In this document: one piece after another, positions 11,751-22,901 of the stretch
Layout: the number at the start of each line of letters is the position of its first letter
Numbering within the stretch: position 1 is the first letter of the stretch
Assembly (NCBI GenBank): GCA_002914845.1
Contig: JXTC01000261.1
Location: 143,464 to 207,463, forward strand
Direction of reading: 5' to 3'
DNA length: 64,000 bases
Origin: Trema orientale
Taxonomy: Eukaryota; Streptophyta; Magnoliopsida; Rosales; Cannabaceae
Position numbers and translations under genes: made by a program
Notes under the pieces: model-generated
What the model was told of the DNA's origin: nothing
What the model saw: the letters and a program-made list of their open reading frames with translations, nothing else
The model's database searches: none

Positions 11751-14700
11751 GTATGTATGGATGCATATGTGTGTGTGTGTGTGCGTGTGTGTGTGTGTGT
11801 GTGCCTGTTTCTGCATATCTACTGATAGATGGATGGATTGATATATCAATAGGTAGACGGAAAATATATATGAATTTTATATTTTTATCTCCTTTACCTA
11901 TAATTTCATTTCGATCACTGAAGTCTTCAATACCATTGATTAGTATGTTGCACTGTTTCAGTTGATTGAATGTCCCTCCGTGTACGAATTGATGGCTTGT
12001 TTGGATTTTGATTGGGAACACATTCCTTTGTTAGAAGTATGGCGAGAGAAGCTTGTTGATGGAAACTCTCATGTAATTTTGGAATCTTATTCCCCAGCAG
12101 AGAGTGTAGAAATTTTCAATGAAGCTCTTTCAAGTAACATGGTGAGCTATGAACTTTTACTACAAAGTTTCAGTTTTTTGTTTTTTGGTTTTTGTTTGTT
12201 TTTTTTGTTTGTTTTGTTTTTTGTTTTTTTTGGTGTATAATTTGGATTTGAAAAGATTCTAAATTTTTTCAATATTTCCTTTTAAATACTAATTTTTCTA
12301 TGGGTGTGCTAAAGTATGGCTGATGTGCTTCAACTTGAAACTGAAATTTTCTTGTGTTGCTACCTGCATTGTGGTTTTCTTTGTCCTTCAAACTTTTAGC
12401 TTGTTTCTTTATTCATTTTAATTCTTTCTTCGGTATATATAGTACTTTATTGTAGACAGTGGCAGACACAATTTCTTTATTCTTTTGGGTGTTGTGCATA
12501 CATGACTTACTTGTACATGCAAAATATGTATTTAATGATTTTAGGTGATTCACAATGGTGTAAATATTCCTCTGCCGTACAACTGGGAGATCTTGAAATG
12601 GGCTAATGAAACACGCAAGATCCTTTCTCGTGCAAAAGTTCCTTCCCAAGTTAAATTCTTCAATATATATGGGATCAATATGGAGACACCTCATAGTGTA
12701 TGGTAATAGCTCCATTAATTCTGATTAAATGTTTTATGATTACTTTTGCCACTCTAAAGTTCTTTCATTGTTAGATTTATTGTGCAATCGAAGCTTCGTG
12801 CCATTAGTATAGCTTTTCTAAATGATGTTATCATGAGGTTGGGTGTATGCAATTCTAAATTTTTCCTACAATACAGCTATGGGAATGAGGAAACACCTGT
12901 CAAAGATCTTCAAGAACTAAGATATTTCCAGGTAATTATCTCTTACAAATTGCGGAGTGTATTATATAATTGTAGCTTCTTGGTCCAAAATCATAGTGCA
13001 TTTATCATTTATCTATTGTTGTATGGAATTACATCTTTTGATCACAGGACCCTCCTCTTCTGTTCAGTAGTTTCAAATTTTCTTTTAATATACGTAGATG
13101 TGATATAATTTGTTTTTTTGGCTGAGTTATAATTGCTTTCTTGTGTTTGCATGAATCAGCCTACATATGTTTGCGTTGATGGTGATGGGACAGTCCCGGC
13201 AGAATCAGCCAAGGTTTGCTAATTCTTATGATACATTATTTATTTTGGTTAAAAATTGTTTGTCTTCTTTATGGGCTTAGCATATCATCATTTCTTACAT
13301 TGTTGAAAATACAGTGTCCTCTGTTTATGGTCTATATGGAGAGTGTTTTTATGTTCTTTTCATCCTCGGTTATTTGTTCCTTTTAGATTCTCTATGAAGT
13401 CTGCTGGTAGGATCTACTGATAGGCAGTTGTTTTTAAATTATAAGAAATGAATAGTAGGGACTTGAAAGTTGAATCCTCTTTGCTCACCTAAATTAAGGG
13501 TTTCAGGTTAAAACTAGTTACAGAAATCAGGTTAAAATGAAGATCATATGTAATTGTTGTTTGACAATTTTTGTTACACAATTGACGTTTTTAGTTTCAA
13601 GATAAGGTACTAAACAAAGCATGCTTGTAACTTCTTTGGGGTCGTAGTATGATCCTTAACCAAAGTCAAACAAATCTTATTTTTCGAATAACAAAAATAA
13701 GTTAATATAGATTTTTGTTGAGTTTATTTCGAGGAAAATAGGTATTACAAATGGGTAAATTATTGCTTGATAACTTTTTTTATATATTTGATATTTCTAA
13801 AGTACATGGCGAAGATATTAAAGAAAAAGTGTCATAAAAGTATGAATCTAGATATGTTGGAATCATACTAAAAAGGTGGTCTGGTAGTGCTCTTTAAAAT
13901 AACTAAATTAAAAAGTTGCAGGTTGCAACTAAGCCTTTTAGTAAGAAATAATAATTTCGTAGTTAATTTTAGAAGATTCATTATTGTCAGAAATAGTAAC
14001 CAAAAACAATCAAAACACACAAATTTGGGAGATACCATTATCAATTTAGTAACGAAAACGTAAAGGAGAGAAAAAGAAAAAGAAATAAACAAGGGCTGGC
14101 TTCTGCAATAATTTATTTGAAGAAAAAAAAAACTGTAATGACATGTTGGTAATTATATGTTGGAGAATGGTTAAAAGTTTTGAATCAAAAAGCGTTATGG
14201 CACTATGGTAATTAAATAGTCATGGAATGACTAATAACTACCTAAAAAGACAGTAGGAAAAACAAAAGAAAGACCAGAGAAAATCAACTTAAACGAAATA
14301 AAAATAAACGATTGTTATTGTTTAAGCAGAATGCTTTTTCATTTAACAGGAAAAAAAAAAGGAAGAAAACGAAAAGAAAAGGGTAAGAAGGTGGAACTAC
14401 ACCTGCTCAAAGCCCTATGCAGATTCGTTTTTCTACATAAGTTGATGTAGATGATATATATCTATACTTATATAGAAAACCAATGTGCATTGGTTCTTGA
14501 GCCCGGTGTAGTTCCAGCTACTTATTTTAATTGTTTTTATTTTTTCTTTTTTCCTTTTATATATTTGCTCTATATGGAAACACCTTGCATATGCGGTGTC
14601 ATTTCTACGTATGTTCATTTCCTTTTTTTTTTTCTTTTCTAGTTTTGATAAATGTGAATCATTGTTTTATTTATCTATTTACGATAGTGCTATAGTGTTT

Positions 14701-15810
14701 TTGGATCCAAACTGTTGCCCTTTGTTCCACATATAATTACCAACATGCCATTTTAACAATTCCCCTTTTGTTTCAAGTCAATTATCATTTGGAACAGTGG
14801 AAGCTGGGAGTTCTTTTCACAGCCTGTTTTTCTTCTTCTTTTTTTGGTTATATTTCCTTTTTGATGTGTTTTTATTGTTATACATCAATATAAATAGGCT
14901 TCAACTATTATTAAGTTTGTTTTTTTTTTTTTTCCCTGTTTTTCGTTTTGTTTGTTTGTTTCCTTTATTATTATTTTTTTAAAAGTTTGTCTAACGATTT
15001 ACTTCACTACTTTATTATAGAATGCTAGATCCTATGGAACTTGTAAGTTAGCAACAAACTATGTGCACCTTAATTGTGTGGCTAAGGTGTCACGCTGTAC
15101 AGAACATAATATCTGCCATTATTTTCTTAAATTTATTTATTATGGAAGTTTTATATAAACTGGCCTAACTAGGATTCGAACCTCTCCCTCCTCACACACT
15201 CACACACACTTTCGAGAATCCTAGACCAATTGAGAATCCTTTCGAGAATCCTAGACCACACATTCACACACCCTTTCGAGAATCCTAGACCAATTGAGCT
15301 CAATTGGCTATAATATCTGCCATTAATAAGAGTGAATGTACAAGTCAAAAATATATACATTATTCTATTCCCTTTTTATTTTTTGGTTGGCTCCCCCAGG
15401 CTGATGGGCTGAATGCAGAAGCAAGGGTTGGCGTTCCTGGCGAGCATCGAGGAATCCTTTGTGACCATCATGTATTTCGGATTCTGAAGCACTGGCTGAG
15501 GGCAGATCACGATCCTTTCTATAATCCTCTAAATGATTACGTGATTTTACCTACTGCTTTTGAAATGGAAAGACACAAAGAGAAGGGCTTGCAAGTGACA
15601 TCGCTGAAAGAAGAGTGGGAGATCATATCAGAGGATCAAGACAATTTGGCTGGTGAGAAGCCTTTGGTGAGCTCTATAACTGTTTCTCATAATGGAGGCA
15701 ATAATCAATCTTCCCGATCCGAGGCCTGTGCTACCATTGTTGTACACCCTCAGAATGAGGGCAAGCAGCATGTCGAATTGAATGCTGTAAGTGTCTCAGT
15801 TGATGCTTGA
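7099..15810 (+). CDS. LCAT4: LCAT4-type phospholipase A1 / lecithin:cholesterol acyltransferase-like
   Basis: Eleven exons with consistent phases: 7099-7339, 7941-8032, 8691-8809, 9548-9683, 9836-9887, 10157-10257, 11962-12141, 12545-12702, 12877-12931, 13160-13213, 15400-15810. The product is 532 aa, close to Arabidopsis LCAT4. It is an alpha/beta-hydrolase expected to release fatty acid from phospholipids. The N-terminus carries the family motif DPVLLVPGIAGSIL (about 31-44), whose loop forms the oxyanion hole. The nucleophile is Ser181 in SHSMGG, the acid Asp385 or Asp387 in VDGDGTVP, and the histidine His412 in PGEHRG. GYDFRQSNR (about 142-150) is also typical. No signal peptide or membrane segment is seen, fitting a cytosolic or peripheral enzyme. 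The C-terminus (VELNAVSVSVDA) is conserved, so the model looks complete. LCAT3 is the closest alternative, but its sequence matches less well. All splice sites are GT-AG; the last intron is 2.2 kb and holds a SINE. Confidence 0.95.
10258..11961 (+). other. LCAT4 intron 6 (1.7 kb)
   Basis: Apart from a compound microsatellite near its 3' end, this long intron shows only U-rich plant intron sequence. No transposon ends were found. Open frames here are simple-sequence artefacts. Confidence 0.7.
11709..11804. repeat. Compound (CT)n-(AT)n-(TG)n microsatellite in LCAT4 intron 6
   Basis: A CT run (about 11709-11732) passes into an AT run (to about 11750), then GTATGTATGGATGCATA and a TG run (about 11767-11803) with one GC interruption. 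It ends about 160 bp before the exon 7 acceptor. Likely length-polymorphic. Confidence 0.95.
15122..15309 (-). mobile_element. tRNA-derived SINE in LCAT4 intron 10
   Basis: Read on the minus strand, the unit starts with a pol III box A-like AGCTCAATTGGT (about 15290-15301) and has a box B GGTTCGAATCC at 15172-15182. It ends in an A/T-rich tail next to 15122. It is bounded by a 16-bp direct repeat, ATAATATCTGCCATTA, at 15106-15121 and 15310-15325, the target duplication of L1-type integration. Between the boxes the segment TTTCGAGAATCCTAGACC occurs three times, so the head has been internally duplicated. Confidence 0.8.
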
Positions 15811-16295
15811 ATTGATTCCCACTTGAACCTCTGTATTTGGAAAATTCCCACCCCACCTGAAAGAAAAGAAAAAAAAAAAAGAAAAGGAAAAAAAGGGGTT
15901 CCCAGTAAGAGCCAGAATATGTGATTTAAAGCTATATTGCAATCAAAATCCTGTATATAAAACCTTATGTGACAGACCGACAGTGCTCATGGACTTGGTA
16001 CTCCATTGTAAGATATGCCATCCAGATATGTATATAGCGCGAGTGTGAATTCGTTCTGTATTTACTATGTACCTTTTTCCAATATTAGAAGGAAAAAGAT
16101 GTACCGTGATTCTGTCATTTCATTATATGCAATGTTCATAGTTGTTTCCAGAATGTTTTCACTGGCTTTCCCATTCAGCAGTGCAGGTTTTCCAATCGAA
16201 GAATGGCCTCTCTCTGAACACCTTCAACTCGGAACTTCCTTACCCATGCCTAAAGGTTGTGTTTGAATCATTTCTTTCCCGTATTTTTTTTTTTA
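15811..16295 (+). other. LCAT4 3' untranslated region and downstream DNA
   Basis: Sequence after the TGA at 15808-15810 includes an A/G-rich run at 15860-15895 and T-rich, TGTA-containing segments near 16020-16150 that could hold the cleavage site. No canonical AATAAA is obvious before 16360. The small plus-strand frames here are not conserved proteins. Confidence 0.4.
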
Positions 16296-16537
16296 AGCTC
16301 TTTCCTGTGAGTTTTATCCAATATTTAAACGTTAAATTTTTAGAACCTGTAAATGGCAACTTAAAATAAATTTTATAGGGGTCTCCTAATGCGAAGAGAA
16401 CATTATGAGTGCCAACAGCTCTTTCCTGTGAGTTTTATCCAATATTTAAACGTTAAATTTTTAGAACCTAGAAATGGCAACTTAAAATAAATTTTATATT
16501 GGTCTCCTAATGCGAAGAGAACATTATGAGTGCCAAC
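16296..16537. repeat. 121-bp head-to-tail tandem duplication
   Basis: Positions 16296-16416 and 16417-16537 are almost identical (start AGCTCTTTCCTGTGAG, end GAGTGCCAAC). They differ at only a few sites near GTAAAT/AGAAAT and AGGGG/TTGGG. It lies about 0.5 kb after the LCAT4 stop codon. Confidence 0.92.
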
Positions 16538-16606
16538 TTAATATCCAATTAGTTGAATATGGATTACTATTTATAATTAACTTCAATATTATACAAGTTC
16601 TAACAA

Positions 16607-16973
16607 GAGTGAACTGCAAAAAAATACAATATGAGTATTCTGTAATTTAAACTCTGAAGTTTGGATTTCACAAAATAATACTTTAAGATTAAGAATTTTT
16701 AAAAATTAATACATTTATTGATTTTTGGATCAATTTTAGTAACGAAAAAATAATAATATCTTCTACTAAAATTACATTAGTCCTTATTATTCTCGTTAAT
16801 GTTGAGGATATTCTTGTATTTTACCAGTTAATGTTATTCAAAAAGTCAAATTTATTGTAACATTGATTAATTTTCTGAAATTCTTAATCTTAAAATATTA
16901 TTTTGTAGAGTCTAAATTTCAGATTTAAATTGCAGAACACTCAAAACTAATAGTTATTTTTTACAGTTTACCC
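16607..16973. mobile_element. 367-bp foldback MITE, Mutator-like
   Basis: Left and right halves are imperfect inverted repeats of about 150 bp: GAGTGAACTGCAAAAAA at the left and TTTTTTACAGTTTACCC at the right. Flanks are TTCTAACAA (16598-16606) and TTCTATCAA (16974-16982), an 8-of-9 match, fitting a 9-bp target duplication. It has no coding capacity. Confidence 0.65.
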
Positions 16974-16982
16974 TTCTATCAA

Positions 16983-17822
16983 TTTTGGCATGACTTAAAG
17001 CTTAAATTGGCTTGCAACTTGTAGGAAATATTCGTTAAGTAGGTGAGTTCAATTGAACAAGTGGGGCCTTTTTTCCTTAGACCTAATTTAGAGGCATTTA
17101 GTGAATTAGGGAACTGTAATTAATTTATTTTTATCCCTTATAATGAACTTTTAATCTATTGTCACTTCTTTTTCTTCATTCTCTCGCAAATAATTCTTTT
17201 TTTTTTCCTTGAGATTTTGAAATTTCGCCCACATTCATATTTGGTTCCAACCTAATTTATTTGAAACTTCTCCTAATGTCCCTTACTCTACTCAACACGA
17301 AGACGATGGTAGGATAAAATAATATTTAGGCTCGGTAAGATAATGTGTATTTAATCAATCAAACAGGTTTACATATAGGCTTAATTTAGCTAACAAGGGG
17401 AATGTCTTTAGATATCAATCAAGAGAACTATCTTATTTGGCTATGATGCTCAAACTAAATACCTTAATCATTTTTCAGGTCATACTCAATCAGTCGTTCA
17501 CCGCAAAAGACTTCTAAGAGAGTTCTTACATTAAATCCTTCTAATATAAACTTGGGTGACATTCTAAGCAAAATCACATGAATTACTAATCAAAACATGT
17601 CTTAATCTGTACTAATTAACTTTGGCTAAAATGCACACAATTATGAGTATAATCATCATCTAAACACATTAACTTAATCATCAATTGCATTCATTTTCAA
17701 TTGGAACTATAACTTCTAAGTACTCAAACTCATCATAGAAGTTGGGAAGTAAACTTAAGACTCAAAACAAAACACAATAAAATAAATGCAAAGGAAAATA
17801 AATTGCATACTAAATGTAAAAA
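16983..17822 (-). mobile_element. Probable LTR-retrotransposon remnant
   Basis: From about 17330 the sequence resembles plant gypsy LTR sequence on the minus strand: AATTGCATACTAAATG, AAAATAAATGCAAAGG, and low-complexity AC/AT composition. It is interrupted by the hAT copy at 17831 and seems to continue after it to about 18640. No boundaries or polyprotein are seen; the assignment rests on general resemblance only. Confidence 0.3.
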
Positions 17823-17830
17823 GTTAAGAC

Positions 17831-18548
17831 TAGGGGTGGCAATTTAGGTCACGACATGATAACACGACTCGAAAATGACACGAAGTTAGCGGGTTTGGGT
17901 TTGTCTTAAACAGGTACAGGTCAAAATAGGTTAAACCCGATTAAACACGATTAAATAATAGGTCATTAGCAGGTTAACCTGTTAAACCCGAAATTGACCC
18001 GTTTAACACGATTAAATTTTTTGAGACATTGTATTATCCTGTGTGTATCAAGACTTAAAACTTCCCTTTTATGTTTTATGTACTAAAACTTGAAAGTTTT
18101 ATTTTAGCTTTAAACTTTGGATTGTGTGTTATATTTATTTGATTATGGTTGCTTGGTTATATTGGAAATATAAAATAAGTTAATAGATTATATTAAGTTA
18201 TATTGAAAATGTGAAATAGGTTAACATGTTAAAATTAATAGGTTAATATGTTATGTCAAGTTGAACCAAATACAACATATTTAACATTAACATATTAAAT
18301 TGAGTTCAATTAACGGGTTAACAGTATACATGTTAGCAGATCGTGTTACGTTGGACACGATCTGTTATTTAAATAACGTGTTAAATGTGTAGCTCACAGG
18401 TTAACCTGTTTATTTAGCGTGTCAGGTGTGGGTTTACAAATCATGACACGAATAATAAACGTGTCGGGTTTGGGTTTGGTAATTGTTCGTTATATATATG
18501 CCTCGACACGACACGAATATGACACGACAACACGAATTGCCACCCCTA
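17831..18548 (+). mobile_element. hAT-type MITE, copy 1 (inverted partner at 21665-22390)
   Basis: It begins TAGGGGTGGCAATT and ends AATTGCCACCCCTA, giving perfect 14-bp inverted ends. It is flanked by GTTAAGAC (17823-17830) and TTTAAGAC (18549-18556), a 7-of-8 target duplication typical of hAT. Length is 718 bp. The interior is rich in ACACGA and GGTTAACCTGTT motifs. No transposase frame exists. The reverse complement is nearly the same as the element at 21665. Confidence 0.88.
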
Positions 18549-18556
18549 TTTAAGAC

Positions 18557-19325
18557 ATCCTAAATTAGAAATATAAGAAAACAAATAAAAAAACAGAAAA
18601 TAAAAAGAATAATATAAAACCAATAATTAGAGAGACTATAGCATAAAACCAATAATATTGGTTACTCTTTTAAGCATTCAATTTGTCAATTGTACATGAG
18701 AGAGATGAGAGTGAGAGAGAAAGTTAAGAGATTTTAAGAGCGAGAGAGATGTTATAGGAGAAATTTAGAGAAAGAGAGAGAGAGAGAGAGGAGAGTGAAA
18801 GTAGATGTTTGAGTTTTATTTTTGGGAGTTTTTGAGTGTTTTTTAGGGTTTGCACTAAAGTTCCTTGAATTTTTTGTATAATGACCATAAAGATGGACTT
18901 CTCGATTGGGTCCAATTAAGCTCAGCTTGATCAGTTGAGATCTAAAATGAGAAGCTTATATGCACTTCTTTTTTTTTTTTTTCATACTTTAGTTTTTAAA
19001 AATAATTTAACGACATGAAATTTAATTTCCATTATTCCCAATATCAATAATCTATCCTTATTAGAGGAACGCATCATACGACAATCTATATTCAATATGA
19101 TGAGTAGAAGGAGGATCAAGATTCGTACGAATGGTACCTGAGGAATAGATGTCCAGACCATTGATGATTCTAGTATTAACTCGGGGGAGTTTTTGGATAA
19201 ATAATATTAATGTATTTTGCTTCTACAATTTCTAATCCTTTATATTATGGAGTAAATATCTCAAAAGAAACAACTAAGAATGGAAGAATCTTGACTAGAT
19301 CCAATTGTTCTCTATTTTCATATTT
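18557..19325. other. Intergenic DNA with (GA)n tracts
   Basis: A GA-rich microsatellite occupies about 18695-18795, with the longest run around 18772-18792. The rest is AT-rich with no supported gene. Confidence 0.6.
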
Positions 19326-19600
19326 AAAATTGAATCTTGACTGGAACCCACTGAGGTCCAGTCAAGCTTTTTATGTAGTTTTGATTTTTCGAATTATCAC
19401 TCAACTAGACTCAGTCAAACTCGATTGGATCCAGTCAAGATTTACAGAGAGTTTTGATTATTCAAATTATTACTCGATTAGACCTAGCCGAACTCGACTA
19501 GATTCAGTTGATATTTCCAGAGAGCTTTGTTTATTTAAATTATTAACTCACTGGATCCAATAGAGCTCGATTAATTCTAGTTGGGGTGATTAGCCATTTG
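19326..19600. repeat. Tandem array of about 73-bp units with GGATCCAGT motifs
   Basis: Roughly four diverged units, starting near 19326, 19399, 19472 and 19546, carry ACTCGATTGGATCCAGTCAA-like cores followed by AGAGAGTTTTGATTATTCAAATTATT. Related GACTGGGTCCAGT motifs recur at 20700-20900, about 1.1 kb away. This suggests a disrupted LTR element whose ends carry this array. Confidence 0.6.
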
Positions 19601-20905
19601 AACTCTTCTTGGTTTCATCCAGTTGAGCTCAACTAGATCTATTTGAGAAATAGTTTCAAATTTTTTTATTAATATAATAATTTATTCCTTTTATTTGAAA
19701 AAATTATTTATTCATTATTATGGTACTACATGGAGTTAATAACAAGTATTATATATTTATTATAATATTATACTTACTTAGAAATAAGTATTATAATTTT
19801 ACACATTTTTTATGAATGATTATTATTATGTCACTTATAATATGACACGACACTCGATTAAGAATAATTCATTATTTAATTATTGTAATGTCACCCATTT
19901 CTGAGGAACGATTATTATAATGTAACACTACACTATAAATAATTATTTATTCTTTCATGTGACAGTATAAATAAATATATTATAATGTGGTATTGTTACT
20001 CATGTCCTACAAGTGAATTTTATAATATTATGTGGTGTATGTATGACGTAGTACCTTTAGTATGGCTTTACTCGAGAGTACTCTAAAAATTAACACTAAA
20101 TACAAAAGAGATAATTTGGCCTAAGTAAATACAAGAGGAAATATTAACTAAGGATCCCAATCTTGGCAAAAAAATTTCTATAGCTATCTTTTTCTGAAAA
20201 AAAATACTCTGTCATCGATGAGGTAATGAAAAGAAAGGTCAGCCATGTCAAGCTCGATGAACTTGATCGCACATACCTCACAAGTGGGATTCCTCCATGT
20301 GTTCCTATTTTGTGTTTGGGTGACCATGTTATCTAGTTTGGTCTTTACACTGTTGACAATGATGCAATCTTTCTTATGGAAGTACCTATTCCGAAACATG
20401 GTTGATTTCGCTTGGGATTCCTAACTTAGCGGATATTTTGAGCATTTGAGCACAAATATTAGTGCATACTCCATCAATGAGAATAGATTGGTTTCTTATA
20501 GATATTGTTAGGGAAACCAATATATTAAAATTTTTTTTACTTCATCTTGATTTCGAACTTATTCATGATCATCTATATGCGTAGAAGAACGTGATGGCTC
20601 CAAGGATCTTTGATCAACGCTCTATAAGATAAAAAAGACACTTTGTGTAAAATTATTAGAAAAAAAGAAAGGTAAAAAAGTGTATAAAAACATCATCTCG
20701 ATTGATCCAATCGACCTCTATTGGTCCAGTTGAGAAATATAGAACACTCGTTAACTACTCGACTGAGTCTCGTTGTTAACTTAAAAAGAAAAAAACTTGA
20801 CTAGATATAGTTGAGCTCGACTGGGTCCAGTAAAAATTTTTAAAAGCATTGTTACCTCTCTCAAAAAACCTCGACTGAACCAATAGAGCTTGTCTAGGTC
20901 CGGTT
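19601..20905. other. Probable degraded retroelement DNA, no intact gene
   Basis: AT-rich sequence with repeats of ATTATTATAATGT type (19780-20010). Then comes a less AT-rich stretch (20184-20500) holding only short broken frames. The CGACTGGGTCCAGT motifs at 20700-20900 echo the array at 19.4 kb. I cannot assign a family. Confidence 0.35.
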
Positions 20906-20907
20906 AA

Positions 20908-21100
20908 AGGTGTCAAAATGGGCTGGGCCAAACGGGCCAGCCCGCGGTCAGTCGTTTTGGCCCACGGATTAGCCCGGCCCAGCCCGCATTATAATGGGCC
21001 CGGGCTCGGTCCGTCCCTAGGTTAGGGTCAGGCTAGACTATATGTTTAGCCCGCGGGGCCGGGCCGACCCGCCAATCTAGCCCGCTCGACCCGTCCGCAA
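20908..21100. mobile_element. GC-rich hAT-like fragment
   Basis: Starts near GGTGTCAAAATGGGC and continues with GGGCC, AGCCCG and CCGGGCC clusters unlike the AT-rich surroundings. This resembles the GC-rich ends of plant hAT MITEs such as the one at 173-862. I do not find the matching second terminus, so it is truncated or rearranged. Confidence 0.4.
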
Positions 21101-21656
21101 AAAAATAATTTTTTTTTTTAAATTTTTTTAAAAATAGATTTAAATACAAACTTTTTTCAGTACTTATAAATATACATTTTCTTACTCTTTTTTTTCATAC
21201 TTTCAAATTTCATTCTAATTCTAAACAATTTTTCAATACTTAAACTTTTTTTTATCAACTATTCTACTTATATACTTTTAGATTATTTAATTATTTTTAA
21301 ACTTTTATCAATAGGAAAAAAATACAACATATTATTTATTTTTTCATAAATTTTATTTTAATATTTTTAACTAATTTCTCCTTCTCGACAGAGTGGAGTT
21401 TTTTTTTTTTTTTTTCTCTGCATTTTTTTTCCCCTTTTTTAAACGGTAAAGTTAGATGGACTAATGGTGCTAAAGTTTTGAATGGTCTGGGATTTAAATT
21501 TTGAATGGTTTGGGATTTAAATACCAAAATTTAAAGTCTGGGGACTTAAATGCCAAAAGAAGCTAAACGTTAAGGATATTTGCTGCAAATTACTCCTAAT
21601 ATTCCCTTAATTTGTCGGCTTCGTCGCCAAATATGCTCCTGGCATTGCCAGCCATC
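21101..21656. other. AT-rich intergenic DNA
   Basis: Poly-T/poly-A tracts, then a slightly more complex segment at 21430-21656 next to the hAT insertion. That segment may be part of the original IMPL1 upstream region. No gene. Confidence 0.5.
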
Positions 21657-21664
21657 GTCATCAC

Positions 21665-22390
21665 TAGGGGTGGCAATTCGTGTTGTCGTGTCATATTTGT
21701 GTCGTGTCGAGACATATATATAACGAGGAATTACCAAACCAAAACCCGACACGTTTATTATTCGTGTCATGATTTGTAAACCCACACCCGACACGCTAAA
21801 TAAACAGGTTAACCTGTGAGTGACACATTTAACACGTTATTTAAATAGGTCGTATTCAGATCGTATCCAACGTAACACGATCTGTTAACCTATATATTAT
21901 TAACCCGTTAATTGAACTCAATTTAACATGTTAATGTTAAATATGTTGTATTTGGTTCAACTTGACATAACGTATTAACCTATTAATTTTAACAAGTTAA
22001 CTTTTTTCACATTTTCAATATAACTTGATATAATCTATTAACTTATTCTATATTTCCAATATAACCAAGCAATCACAATCAAATAAATATAACACATAAT
22101 CCAAAGTTTAAAACCAAAATAAAACTTTCAAGTTTTAGTACATAAAATATAAAAGGAAAGTTTTAAGTCTTGGTACACACAAGATAATACAATGTCTCAA
22201 AAAATTTAATCGTGTTAAACGGGTCAATTTCGGGTTTAACAGGTTAACCTGCTAATGACTTATTATTTAATCGTATTTAATCGGGTTTAACCTATTTTGA
22301 CTTGTACCTGTTTAAGACAAACCCAAATCCGCTAACTTCGTGTCGTTTTCGAGTCGTGTTATCGTGTCGTGACCTAAATTGCCACCCCTA
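21665..22390 (-). mobile_element. hAT-type MITE, copy 2, in the IMPL1 promoter region
   Basis: Same family as 17831-18548, in the opposite orientation: TAGGGGTGGCAATT at 21665 and AATTGCCACCCCTA ending at 22390. A perfect 8-bp target duplication GTCATCAC lies at 21657-21664 and 22391-22398. Length is 726 bp, non-coding. Its right end is 154 bp from the IMPL1 ATG, so it lies in the proximal promoter or the 5' leader. Confidence 0.92.
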
Positions 22391-22544
22391 GTCATCACCT
22401 GATACTGATACTGATACTTGATACTGATACCATTCGAAGAAAGAAAACCTGTGGTACTGCTACTGCTACTGCTACTGCGACTGGCTACTGTGTGAGCTGA
22501 GCTTAACCATTTCGAATCTCTTTCCTTCCCTTCCCTTCCCTTCC
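22391..22544 (+). promoter_or_regulatory. IMPL1 5' leader with three short tandem repeats
   Basis: Between the hAT element and the start codon lie a GATACT repeat (about 22401-22430), a TGCTAC repeat (about 22453-22478) and a CTTCC repeat (about 22520-22543) that runs into the ATG. No TATA box is visible in this 154 bp. Transcription must start here without one or begin within or beyond the hAT element. Confidence 0.5.
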
Positions 22545-22870
22545 ATGGCTTCTCCTTCAATCCAAATGCCCAACTCCTACTTCTCCACAATGCCAAAGGA
22601 TCTGCCTACGAGGCTTTCTCATATTCCAAGGTCAGTTTCCCCTTTGAATCAACCTAACCACTCACCTCTTCCTCTTCCTTTGAGGAGTCCAACCAAAAGG
22701 GTTCCACTTTTCAATTGCGGACCTTCGAGAAGTTTCTCCATAAAGGCCCTCATATCTGAGGTTCCCAACCAGAAGCAGTACGCCAAAGTCGGTGCCCACT
22801 CAACTGGGCCCGTTCCGCCTACTCAGCTCATTCAAGTTGTTGAGGCTGCTGCAAAGACTGGCGCTGAGGT

Positions 22871-22901
<31 letters not shown>

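Noticed and set aside
11661..12021. Several open frames around the LCAT4 intron 6 microsatellite
   Set aside because: They translate CT, AT and TG repeats into Ser-Leu, Tyr-Ile and Cys-Val runs and lie inside an intron.
15175..15300. Repeat with spacers (TTTCGAGAATCCTAGACC three times)
   Set aside because: Explained as internal duplication within a SINE that has its own target duplication.
20184..20399. 71-codon minus-strand frame
   Set aside because: Less AT-rich than its surroundings but short, unsupported by any motif I recognise and within repeat-like DNA.
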